Assembly (NCBI RefSeq): GCF_037176765.1
Contig: NC_090025.1
Coordinates: 19,466,545 to 19,530,544, forward strand
Reading direction: 5' to 3'
Length of the DNA stretch: 64,000 bases
Origin: Anolis sagrei
Lineage: Eukaryota; Chordata; Lepidosauria; Squamata; Anolidae
The first letter of the stretch is position 1. The number at the start of each line of letters is the position of its first letter. Shown here piece by piece: positions 1 through 12,900 of the stretch. The position numbers were made by a program, and so were the translations under genes. The notes under the pieces were generated by a model. That model had not been told where the DNA came from. It did not search any database and was given only the letters and a program-made list of their open reading frames with translations.

Positions 1-425
1 CAACAACATTACTACAAGCCATTCCAAGTCGTCTCATCATCAAATTCACAATCCGATACCATTTCCGTTGTTCCATTCCTATGGGTGAGTTACCAGTCAT
101 TGCACTTCTATTCAAATGCCTTCTTAAACAACCAGGTCTTTAGCTTCCTGTGGAATATCAACAGGGAGGGGGCTAGCCTGATGTCTACGGGAAGGGTGTT
201 CCACAGTCGAGGAGCCACCACCGAGAAGGCCCTATCTCTCGTCCCCGCCAGCCGTGCCTGTGACGCAGGCGGGATCGAGAGCAGGGCCTCCCCGGAAGAT
301 CTCAAAGTCCTTGTGGGTTCATAGGCCGAGAGGCGGTAAGTTAGGTATCTTGGGCCGGAACCGTTTAGGGCTTTATAGGCCAATGCCAGCACCTTGAATT
401 GAGCCCAGTAGCAGATCGGCAGCCA
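1..425 (-). mobile_element. L2-like LINE, 3' part of ORF2
   Basis: The minus strand encodes AYKALNGSGPRYLTYRLSAY, then GTRDRAFSVVAPRLWNTLPV and PSLLIFHRKLKTWLF, the typical C-terminus of L2-type reverse transcriptase ORFs. It is 5'-truncated and cut by the window edge. It ends about 100 bp before PTPN13 exon a. Confidence 0.85.
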
Positions 426-520
426 GTTTGTGCATATCCTAGCATCACTAAGGAACTAAATCACTGTATTAAGAGAGAGTTCAGTAATGTGCATTATTGC
501 TTACTTTTCTTTATTCTTAG

Positions 521-984
521 TGTCACCCAGTCTCCTAAATGGCATGAAGGGTTATTTAAAGAGGCCTTCGCTCATACCAGACAATGAGGCAGAGTCATCT
601 TCAGAGGAGCACAACCGGCTACTTGGCCACCAGAAGCCTACATCTGGGAACTTATCTGGTCTCTGCTCAAGCAAATGGGATGGCAGTCTGAGCTCCCAAG
701 ACTCCAGGACTGAAAGTGCTAGCCTGTCCCAGAGCCAAACAAATGGTGGATTACTTGGCAACCATATCAATGTCCGAGCCCAGCAGGAGTTTCAACATTG
801 CAACAATTCTCAGCTTTCCCTTCTCAAATGCAAGGAGAGAAATGGCTCTTCTTTGGAGGTGAATCTAATAAAGGCCAAAAAGTCTGGGATACAGGAAACC
901 CCTGAGTATTCTGACCGTGGGGATTCGGACATGGATGAAGCCACTTACTCCGGCGGTCAGGAGCAAGCAGCAGCCAGCAAAAAG
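521..984 (+). CDS. PTPN13: PTPN13 exon a: linker between PDZ1 and PDZ2
   Basis: The acceptor is ttattcttag ending at 520, and the first two bases complete a split codon. The exon encodes a Ser/Gln/Asn-rich linker ending in the conserved stretch EYSDRGDSDMDEATYS. The frame runs into TAG at 988. The phase-0 end needed to join the next exon is AAG at 982-984, followed by GC (985-986) rather than GT, so this looks like a GC-AG intron. A GT at 956 would give the wrong phase. Confidence 0.88.
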
Positions 985-3900
985 GCATAGTCCATTTCTG
1001 TAATATGTTTCCTTCCCACCCCAAAAGAGATGTCATTTATTAAATATGGCATATTGGTTTGAATGGGGTGAGAGATGATAGATAGGAATTTTGTGTCATA
1101 ATACCACTTCTATGGTTACTTGCATGTGCACCATGAACTAATATTTTCTCTTTCTGATGCCCTCCAGATGTGTTGGAGAGTTGCATTAATTGGCAAGACT
1201 TGATAGAAGTAACAATGGCTGTCTTCCAACACATCTGGAGATTAGTGGGTTTGCCATTCAACGTTATTTAGAAGATATTAGGAAAAAGCTGGATTACATT
1301 ATTTCACTGCAGTAAATCAGACAGTACTTTGATAAACCTTAGAATGCCCTTTAAAATAGATTAATGTTTCTGAAATGTAAATATGTATGCACATATAATA
1401 TATTTTTTCTGGTTTAATCCTCTGGCTCCCTTCTTAAATATACACTACTGTTAGTTGACCACATTCGCTGGGATTGAAGGTAAAGGACCCTCATGAAAGT
1501 GGAAACGTGTGAATAAAAAATCGCTTTTTTAACCTGAGAGATTTGGAGGTTTTCCAACATAATTCTATGGTCAACTTCCACTAGAAGTTGAATTGCATTG
1601 GCTGACCTAGAGGTTTTTAGAGATATGTTCTCTCTAAGCAGTGGTTCTCAGCCTGTGGATCTCCAGGTGTTTTGGCCTACAACTACCAGAAATCCCAGCC
1701 AGTTTACTAGCTGTTAGGATTTCTGGGAGTTGAAGGCCAAAACATCTGGGGACCCCACAGGTTGAGAACCACTGCTCTAGAAAGCTCTAGGTCCTCCAAC
1801 ATGACTGGAGGAAGGTGACTATAGAACCATACTGAAGGACCTAAAGATTTCTAGAGAGAACAGTTTTAATCAAATCTGTGAATAACCAAATCCACAAAAG
1901 TCGAAACCGCAAATGTGGAGGGACAAATGTACTGTCCTTATAAGAAATTGCTACCTTTAACAGCCTGTCCTTCTTTTTATCTTGGCCCCACCCCAATTTA
2001 TTTCTTTGTGTTTTTTTATTTTATAAAGGAGCCTTCCTTCCTGAATTTGGCCAACTCAATGCATTCTAAAAAGTTTTCTACACCTCCTCTTAAACCCGGA
2101 GATATCTTTGAAGTCGAACTGGTCAAAAATGATAACGGCTTGGGAATAAGTGTCACGGTACTGTTTGACAAGGTTTTTAGATGTTTTCTCATTTTCTCCA
2201 CTCCAAGCGACCTGTTAAAAATGTCTAGTTTACAGGGAAGCAGTGGACCTTAAAGAGGAACTGTCAAGTAGTTGCAGGCTGCTAATCTTTAACTTCTTTC
2301 AACAGCCCTCAAGGCTGCAAACACCCTTGAAGTTACATACTTGTAAATGTGTGTTGTGTAGGGCTGTCCCACACATCAAGAACGTTCTACATACCATAGA
2401 CCATTATACATAAATTGGAATGCTTATGGTAACAGAAATTATGTTTCCTGACACTGTGTGAGAAGGTATCCAGGACCTTTTTTTTCTAGGAAGTGCAACA
2501 GTTGCCAGGCCCAACTCTTACAAATACATATACTCCATGCCCAGCTTCCTTATGCCAATGTCCAACTGGCTGCTTGTTTTGAACTAATACAAGCCACAAT
2601 TCAGGGTAACTCAAAGAATTAATTTGATACTGAAAGCTGGCACATTACTGCTGTAAGGTAAGCCGTACATCACACATGTCAAACTCACAGGCTGAATGTC
2701 AACCCAACACTTGGGGCTCTGAAGTTGAGAAAAGGTTAAAGGATGTTTTAAAGGCAGACATCATACTCACAAGCCTTGTATATAAATGCAAACCTCACTC
2801 TTCCAACTGAACAGAATAAACTGCAGCATTTCCAGATGTTATTATATCACAACTCCCATCAGATCATTTTATGTGGCCCTTCATATGCTGGACTACAACT
2901 CCTGTATTTCTCATCATTAGACCTCATGGCTAGATCTGATGAGAGTTGTGATATAGTAACATCTGGAAAGGCTGCAGTTTATTCTGTTTAGTGGAAGAGT
3001 GGCGTTTGAATTTATATACAAGGCTTGTGAGTATAATGTCTGCCTTTAAAACATCCTTTAACCTTTCTTCAACCTCAGAGCCACAAGTGCTGTTGGGTTG
3101 ACATTTCCATTATCCCCAATCCTCATGACAAATAATCAGATATGATGGTAGTTGTTCAATAACACCCGAGGACCCAATTTGGGTAAAAACTAGAACACGG
3201 ATCACTATGTAAAAAAGATGTGATTGGCCCTCTGTGTCCACAAATTCTCCATCCATGGATTGACCATCCCTTTGAAGCCAACCATAAGGCTGATGTGACC
3301 CTCAATGAAAATAAGGTAGACACCCCTTCTGTACCACAGTCTATAGCAGATTAAAGCATTCTAGTCCTTTAATTTAGGAACTGAAGTGTGCAGATGTGAT
3401 CCATCTCCCATTCTCCTAAGAGAACAGTATAAACTGTTTTCTAAAAGAAGCATTTACTACCAGGTCTGTTACACATTAACTCTTTCATGCCAGTGAACAG
3501 CTGTTAATGTTTGATCATGATGCCTTATGCCAGTGGATCTATTGCTCTATCTTTTGCCTCCCTCACCTTCAGATACCTTCAGATAATGCTAGGCTGATCG
3601 AAGCTTCCAATAGGACAGTGTGAGGAGTATACTAGGGGAAAAATCTAAAGTACGTGAAGTGTTTTCCCCCAGAAAATACAAAATACAAAATATTTTTTCC
3701 TTCCCATAAAAAGAAGGGGAAAAAAACATTTCTATAGAATGGTAAATAAAGTGAAAATATATAGCAAAACAAAAACAAACCACTAATTTGCTTACAAAAG
3801 ACATTAGGAGATAGAACTAGAGGTGAAGACACAGAACAAATATAATGAATAAGGCACAATTAAAGAAACCAAAGCTAGTATCCATTGAAATTGTAGGATC

Positions 3901-6900
3901 AGCTAGGAGAAGTCATAAGGAAGACTTATGATCCATATCAAATTCTCTGAAAGTACTGTATCAGTGAATTCCCTGTTAAGGTCAACAATAGTTTTGTTGT
4001 TGGTTTATGCTAAAATAGTCAATATACTTTTGTGATACATCCACTGAGCTCCCTCTGCTGCTTACAAAGCAGAATGCTACCAAATATTTTTGCTCATACA
4101 TACCGTAATTTAATTTAATGACTATGTTTCAACCATAGACTGCTGCTATTGCTCTGAATGCCAAGAAGATAGAAGATGCAGCAATGTTTTCTCTATTTCC
4201 ATTCCTCTCCCATCTCTTGACTCATCCCAATCTTTTTAGTTTCAACTCTTGTAGGAAGTGGGAATTGAAGTAGTGTAAAGATAGTTGGAAGAGGAATGGA
4301 GTAGAAGAATTGACACATGTATCTACTCTTTGCTTTCTGAAACTTACATGTAGCATTTATGAGTTGAAAGCCTGGCAACCCTAAGCCCAATTATTTTCAT
4401 GTACTTCCAGTTTTGGAAAAATCTAACAAGCTGTATAAGACAGAATCATAGAATCAGGGAGTTGGAAGATACCTCGTGGGCCATCCAGTCCAACCCCCTG
4501 CCAAGAAGCAGGACAATTGCATTCAAAGCACCCCCAACAGCTGACCATCCAGCTTCTGTTTAAAAGCCTCCATAGAAGGAGCTTTCACTACACTTTGGGG
4601 CAGAGAGTTCCACTGCTGAACAGCTTTCATGGTCAGAAAGTTCTTTCTGATGTTCAGGTGGAATCTCCTTTCCTGTAGTTTGAAGCCATTGCTCCACGTC
4701 GTAGTCTCCAGGGCAGCAGAAAACAAGCTTGCACCCTCCTCCCTGTGACTTCCCCTCACATATGTATACATAGCTATCATGTTTCCTTTCAGTCTTCTCT
4801 TCTACAAACTAAACATGCCCAGATCTTTTATGTCATGTAACAACTTGACAGTGCCTCTTTAAAGACAAACTTCAGGAATGGGAATGTGATGCCTTTTTTT
4901 GCTTTGTTGCTGTTTTTCCCTTTTATTGCTTGTTTACATCAATCTTTGGTTCATAACACAAAGATTAAACTGAGGGATTGCATCTCTGAATGTTGGAAAG
5001 TCATTCAAGAAAGGGAGACTCTGGATCTTCCTTGAGGGATTTGTTCAGGTTATCAAAAGTTTCATCCTTTTAAAACTGAAATGGTTTGCAGTGAAAAGTA
5101 GGTCATAGAAAACAAATGCTCTACTTCCCTACAGCACGCTTTGTAGCTACGCTTCATTTTACATATGCCGATTGGTATTTCCATCCTGAATCTTAAAGGG
5201 CATTCTGCTAACACAATGCCAAAAGCTCTTCTTCAGTCATGCACAACAAACTTCTCTAGTTGAGATGGGCTGCAGTCTAGCTCTCACAATCCTCTGTCAT
5301 CCTGACTAAGATTTATAGGAACTTTATTTATAGTTTATTAAATTTATAGTCCAACACATCTACAGGGAACTAGATTGAGGGAAGGCTGCTATACCTAGCT
5401 GCCTGGAAGTGACCTTACTGGATACATCAGGTCTTTTTCTTCCACCCAGTGTTAGATTAGATTGTGAGTCTAAAGCAAAAACAAACAAACATAGGAAGGG
5501 AACTCTTAAGATAAATATTAGGTTTCTGTTCAGGAAATTTCCAGGTCTACTCCTGATTCTTCTTGGCTTTGAGCAAAAATACTGTCCAAGGACCACGGTT
5601 TGTTTTAACCTGCCTAGATGTCCCTGACGGTATTTTTTTACAATATTTTGCAAGAAAAAAGAACAACAAAGCCATTAGGTATGTCATTGTAGGAAAAGCC
5701 ACATCTGCTGAAATTTTGTTTTGAATGCCATATTTGAAGGCAGTAAATTGAAAACTTATTTGTATTGGGGGAAACAGAGTATGAGAATTTTAAGAGTATT
5801 AAGTACCCCTGTATCCCCTGATATCTTTAAGTCCCTTGGATAAAGATTTCCCTTTCCTTATGCGGGAGATAAGAGAAGGAACTTCAAAACAGCTCATATA
5901 TTTGAATCTTCAGGAACTCAGTTATCCCTATGCACTGAATTGAGATAACAGTCAGGGGTTCATCCTGAACCATTGGGATTTGAAAATTGTATGGAATTGT
6001 GACCCTTCTAACACCAGATTAAGCCTGCATACAAAAGGGTTGCCTCCCATATTTAACAGTCCAAGGACCCTGCCAGAAAAAAGTGGTGGCACACTTAATT
6101 AGATTTTCAGAAATGAAGAGAAGAATGCACCCAGACTGATTTAAAAGATCCCACTTTTAGTTTGTGTTCTTTCTGGTTTGATTTTGGAAATCCATATGGG
6201 TTTTATTTATCTCAGAATATTTCTTGTCCACTCCTTATACAATCAGTGAGTTTGTATACTAAGTACCCACTTGATTATTTTTTAACTTATTATAAAATTG
6301 GAAAGAACAAGAACAAAATCTGGAACTTTTCAATCAGTCTGGACGCACCGAAAGCCACCTCTTAAAGATTCTGATTTATCCACTTGGCTTTCCATTATTC
6401 AAGAGGAAGAAATGCATGCCAGCATCCCTCTTTGTTTTTAACTTGTTTCTGAATGGCTTCAGATGCATGATGGTTTGAAACAGGCAGAGGCTTATGCTTT
6501 TGTTACATTTTTATTGTTTTTTTCCCCTCAAACCTGCAACTTTGGAAGTTTATGTTTGCATCCGTACTCTTGCCTTGGTTACACAGGGCTTGAAATGAAT
6601 TGTTCTGCAATGCCACAAGTTTCATTTTTGTCTGTTGCTTGAACTTGCTGATAGCTTGCATGAGTGTTAAGGGATTGCCTTTTTATTTTGGCACTCTAGA
6701 GATCCCACAGTGTTTAAATGCTTGTGTTTGATATATTAATCTATAGGGTGGCGTGAACACCAATGTGAGACATGGAGGTCTTTATGTCAAAGCTATTATT
6801 CCAAAAGGAGCTGCTGAAGCTGACGGCAGGATTCAAAAAGGTATGTATAATGCTTAAGCATTACAGAATTTTGTAGAATCTTGTAGATTCTAGAATATCC

Positions 6901-9900
6901 AAAATGCTGAAAAGATTAACACTTAAATGCTTAGCTTTTGAGAACCCTTAGGACCAAGATATTTTGCTGACTAAGGCCAATGACAAAAGGGCATCCCCAT
7001 TCCACTTCAGAAGCCAAATGGACTGAAGGCTTACTTTTAATGTTGGCAGTTGATTGCCCAACTGCAGACACTTTAGGTGTATTATACCAATCCTCTGTAT
7101 GCATCTTTCCTTTTCTTCTTCTAACAATTCATTGTTGATTCCTAGGTGACCGCGTACTCTCTGTCAATGGAATTACTTTGGAAGGCGCCACTCATAAAGA
7201 AGCTGTGGAAATCCTGAGGAATACTGGCCAGGTAGGAGATAATAGCTGGTCTTCCTTTCTTTGAGGAAATATTTCATATTATTTACTTAAGCCCTAAGAA
7301 GTCTCTTGAAGAAGAGGGACCATTTATTGTCAGCATTCCCGATGGGGCTTCAACTGTATGCTTGCTCCATTAATGGCTGCTTTCCCGAATAGGCAAAAGT
7401 AGTTGCTGCTGGTAAGCCCATGCATGGCTTTTAGAAAGCTAGATGGTGATGTTGCTGTTGTCATCTCACATGTGAATACCCATGCAGTAACTTCTGTCTA
7501 GAACCAATCTGTTGGACCTCCTAGGGAATTTGGATTCCCCTTTCTGCCTGTTTTGGCTGCTCTGGATGGAATAGGGACTTCCTAGACAGAATGGGGCTCA
7601 AACACATGAACGTCCTTCTAGGGTGGTTCCATATGACTGTTCAGTCCTATTTATTGACCATTTCTTTGTCTTCATGGCTTACAGCCTTATGATTTCATGC
7701 TAATGAATTCACTGTCATTTCTGCAGGAAGTTCATTTGGTGTTAGAAAAGGGGCAGCACGCAGCAGCCAGAGTCCATTCTCCAGTTACACCTCAGTGCAC
7801 ACCTCCGAACCCAACCAGCCATGGAGGAACCCCAGAGAGACCTGTCAAGAAGACATTAAGTGCCAGAGAGTACAGCTTTGTCACTGATGGTAAGAACCTG
7901 TCAGAATGCAAAATGTGCTTGATTAGAAGAAATACAGTACAATTGTTTATGTGCACTGATCCAACTACCCACAAGATAGATAGATAGATGGCCCAAAAGC
8001 ATACCTTGATTTTTATATATATTCTCTGTAAGGGACACCAATTTACTACTTCACTTTTTATAATGGGATTTGAGCATCCCTGGACTGTCGTATCCAAGGA
8101 AATCCTGGAAACAAACCCCAGATGCTACTAATACTTTAGTTTGAGGCTCAACATGACATTTGTTAAAGCCTTTCCGTAGAGTCACGTGCACTTCTCTGTA
8201 TTTGTTCATAATTATGTTTTGGTTGCTTACCAGTTTCTTCTTTTAAATGTGCATTACTTCTTGTTACTCCCTTTTCACTTTTTGATCTCCATTTTGTTTT
8301 GAAAAAGCGTCCTTTCTAGTTGTCACTCCAAATGAAGTTTATCAGTTTGATTTTTCTCATGTGACCGTTTCATACATGTGAACTTATTAGCAATGCTTTC
8401 CACTCCCCATCTAGGTGAAAGCTTATCTCTAAGCTCTTGCAGCTCCTTGTCTTTTCCCCCAAAATTTCTGTAGAAGATGTAGAAATTAATACATTGTAGA
8501 AATTAAATTATGAGTAATGTGTTTGTGCATATGTATATTGGGGATCCTTCAAATAGATTGGCTGGCTCCCTGATGTGGAAACCTCTGGCTCCTATCATGA
8601 ACGGCTTTAAACATTGTTGTTGTTGTTGTTATTTGTTACCCACTCCTCCTCATGGCTCGAGGTGGTTTACAACCCATTTAGAGCACATCACCTGTATATG
8701 GTTCATGTTGATGTAAATTTGAATGCTTCTTTTGCAGAAAACACGTTCGAGGTGAAGCTCGTGAAGAACAGCTCAGGACTGGGTTTCAGTTTCTGCCGTG
8801 AAGACAGTGTTTCTCCTGAGCAGCCAGGTTCCAGCATAGTCAGAGTCAAAAAGCTCTTCCCAGGGCAACCTGCAGCAGAAAGTGGACAGATCGAGGTTGG
8901 AGATGTCATCTTGAAAGTCAATGGTTCTTCCTTAAAAGGACTATCCCAGCAGGTAAGCATCTCTCTGTGTATTTAGGTTGCAGTAGCTGAAGATCCCACA
9001 CTGGGCAGAGAGTTGGAATTGATGGCCCATAGAAGCCCTTCTAGCTTTATGGCTCCGTGAAGTCATTGTTTTCAATCTCTTGACTTTTACAGGAAGTCAT
9101 CTCTGCTCTCAGGGGAACATCTCCAGAAGTCACTCTTCTCCTCTGCAGACCACTCCCTGGAATATTACCAGAAATTGACCCTTCTTTATTGGTAAGAATT
9201 ATAGCAAGGTTTGTAGGAAACCTTCTTCCTAATACTATGTTTTTTAAAAAAGATTGTCAGGTTTTTAAAACCTTGTTGGAGCAAAATATATACTTGATAC
9301 AATCCTATTTCTCATTCCAAAATTATAAAAATGCATATGTTTGTGGTTGCATTATGTGTGACAACATCTGCAAAGTCAAAAATATCCCTTTAGTAAATAC
9401 AGATTGAGCATCCTTTATATTGAAATCAAAAATATTCCAAAATCCAAAACTGTCTACATAGGTGACTGAAATAGTGACACTTCTGCTTTCTGTTGAATCA
9501 GTATACATAAACTTTGTCTCATGCACACAATTCCTTAAAATGTTGTATAAAATTACCTTCAGGCTACATGTATGAGGTATACATATATATAAAACAAATG
9601 AATTTCATGCTTGGACTTGCGTTCTCATCTCCAAGTTACCTCATTATGTATGTATATACATATAAGGTATTCCGGAGTCCCCGGTGGCACAGTGAGTTAA
9701 ACCCTGTGTCGGCAGGAGTGAAGACCGACAGGTCGCAGGTTTAAATCCGGGGAGAGGCGGACGAGCTCCCTCTATCAACTCCAGCTCCTCATGCGGGGAC
9801 ATGAGAGAAGCCTCCCACAAGGATTATAAAAACATCAAAACATCCGGGCGTCCCCTGGGCAACGTCCTTGCAGACGGCCAATTCTCTCACACCAGAAGTG

Positions 9901-12900
9901 ACTTGCAGTTTCTCAAGTTGCTCCTGACATGACAAAAAAAATCCAAAATAAATTTTAAAAACCAAAATACTTCTAATCTTGTGCCTTTTTGAATAAAGGA
10001 TACTCAGTCTGTAATATAGAACTAGAATGATGAAAATAAAGTTTCATTGATCTGTTGGGAGAAATATTATTTTGATTTCTTTCATTTCCAGACCCCCATC
10101 CATTCCCCATCTCAGATTTTCCCTGACATCTGCAAAGGAAATGCTCAGTCATCTCATGGAGATCACGATGAGAGCTCTGATGATAATGAAGCCACAGATA
10201 AAAACAAAAAGCAGAACAAGTCCCTCTCCCGGAGAGACAGCTACAGTGACAGCAGCGGGAGTGGAGGGGAAGAGCTTCTGGCAAACACAACCGACATAGC
10301 AAGCGAGAAATGGAGCTCCGCTTTGTACCAAACTCCAATCAAACCAGCCGCTCAAGCACATAGCCCTTACGAAATATCTTGCAACCAGGATGAAGCCCTT
10401 CGCACATTATATCATTCTTCTCATGAGCCACCTGGGAAACCAGAAATGGAGAACAGGCATGTTTTCTTGGCACATTTTACTACGTTTTCTAATTTATATG
10501 ATCTTTGCTGGGTTTCCCTAAGACCTTTAACATGGGTTGCAGCACAGCTGGTTAATTGCCAGCAGCAGTAGATCACTGCCAACCAGAAAGTGGCAAGTTC
10601 GAAGCCTGAGTCAGATTGAATATCCTAGCTTATTGTTCACCTAAGCAGTTCGAAAACAGCTGAGCTGTGAGTAGAGAAATTAGGTACTGCTTAAAGTGGG
10701 GAGATATTTTATGACCCCATAAAAATGCCAGCAATCAAAGAACAAGGAGGAAATACAATCAAAATGACTCGGCATCATAGTGTATGAAACAACACCACCC
10801 CCAGTGACCGGACTTCAGCATAAGCTCCAGGCATAAGTTGGAAATGCCAAAATACCTGTGTTGAATGTCCAAAACCAGCACTGAATGTTTGTTATGTATG
10901 TGTGCATTGTGATCCACCCTGAGTCCCCTTTGGGGTGAGGAGGGTGCAGTATAAATACTGGAAATAATAAATAAATAATAAAAGGTTGTGGGAAGTCAAG
11001 CATGCAGAATAATGGCTTCAAACTACAGAAAAAGAGATTCCACCTGAACCACCAGAACTTCCTAACTGTGATAGCTGTTCAGCAGTGGAACTCTCTACCC
11101 TGGATTGTGGTGGAGACTCCTTCTTAGGAGGCTTTTAAACAGAGGCTGGATGGTCATCTGTCAGGGGTGCTTTGAATGCGATTTTCCTGCTTTTTGGCAA
11201 GAGATTGGACTGGATAGCCCACAAGGTCTCTTCCAGTTCTATGATTCTATTATTCTAATTCTGGGGGCTGTAGTCCAAAAGGTTATAAAGTGTACCTCCA
11301 TGTGCTCCAAGAATACTAAAGGGTTATGCTGCTTGATCTAGAAAATGCCTAGAGAGGATATATTTTGTCAAATATAGGGACCACTCCGGGAGAGAGGCAG
11401 CATGCGAATGCAATACATACATACATACATACATACATACATACATACATACATGCATACATACACACACTATCCAATGAATATGGGAGTCTTACATTAT
11501 TCCCCAAATCTGTCTTTGGACTCTTTGGAGCTAACCTCAGCTTTCTTCTTTTTTGCTCCATTAGTAATCCTCCTTCTCTCCTGCTGATGGATTTGCCACC
11601 AATTGCAAACTGCAGAACTATCACATCTGGTTCAACGGAGGAGAAATACAGTTGTTCTGTCTCTGAGCTCCCAGCACCACAGAGAGGCCTGGCATCACTT
11701 TTTAACCAGCTTGAAAAACATGTGGATGAATATGAACCAGTAATTTTCCATGTTTCTTCTTGATTTCAGTAGAGGGCATGTTTGTGTGTGTTTCTGAAGC
11801 TCCACAAATTCATCACATCACAGAAATTATTTAGCTGCTGTTCACTGCAGGATTTTGTGTTATGTCTCAGTTAATTTTCATAGAAAAGAGATGATAGACA
11901 GATTATGTAGGTAGAAGATGATTGATTTCTTTTCATACTAATTTATCAAGCTGACTTACACTGAATATGGTCACTAGTCCATCTAAGCATGAAGTTATTA
12001 ACAGTTACTGAGAGAAGCTTTCCAGTTTATCAATTTCTTTTTTCCCCAGCCCTATCTTGCAAGAATTTACTCCATGGTTAAAATATGCACCTTCCCCCAA
12101 AATAGATCTAGATGGATGAGGAACATCTCAAAGAAACAAATTAGCATAACTTGCACATCTTACAGTTTTAGAGTAACTGCAAGCCAGGAAATATTTTTAT
12201 ATTGATCATTTTTGAAATGGTTTTATGTAGAACTGTACTTTCTCATTTGCACATGTCAAATAGTTTGTCAGTTGAAAAGCAAAGTTTGAAGGGAGGGAGG
12301 CTAGAGTAGAAAAGCATTTGGCTCGCAGTAGAGGTGAGAAGAAGCTGTGAGTACGAATGGGTTTGAAGGAAGAGGTGAAGGTAATTTGACAGCATTCAAG
12401 AAGATGAGTTTGCAAGCATGAGTTTCTTGTGACAGGTTTAGGGAATAGCTAGTGTGATTTACACCACCTCAGATTTTACTTCCAGAGAATACGTTTGAGG
12501 AATTGACTATCTCACAGTGCTTTCAACATCTAGAATGCTTTCACTTCTTCTGCATGAATGAAAATGTTGTAGTTTTTAATGGAAATATTTTAGTACATCT
12601 GTGTTCAGCTTGCTTGAAAACATATGAGAAGCATATTCCAAATGGTCTCCTGCTTCATGCTGTTTGAACTCTGCTTTTCACTGCCTGAAAAGTGGAGAGT
12701 GCAGTTGTGTTTGCTGGTCCTGTTGTTAAATGTCTCGTTTTCCCTGCAGGAGGTGGAGCTCCATGTTATCCTGACTAAGTCCGAAAAGGGCAGCCTTGGT
12801 TTCACAGTGACCAAAGGCAGTGACAGTATTGGCTGTTTCATTCATGATGTCCTTCAAGACCCTGCCAAAAGTGATGGGAGATTACGACCTGGAGACCGCC

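Noticed and set aside
108-392. 94-codon minus-strand frame as a host gene
   Set aside because: The residues are the tail of an L2-type reverse transcriptase, so it is listed as a LINE.
956-957. GT at the end of exon a as its donor
   Set aside because: It would end the exon in phase 1, but the next exon needs phase 0. It would also drop residues that align with human.
11402-11587. 61-codon frame MRMQYIHTYIHTYIHTY...
   Set aside because: A translation of the (CATA)n microsatellite.
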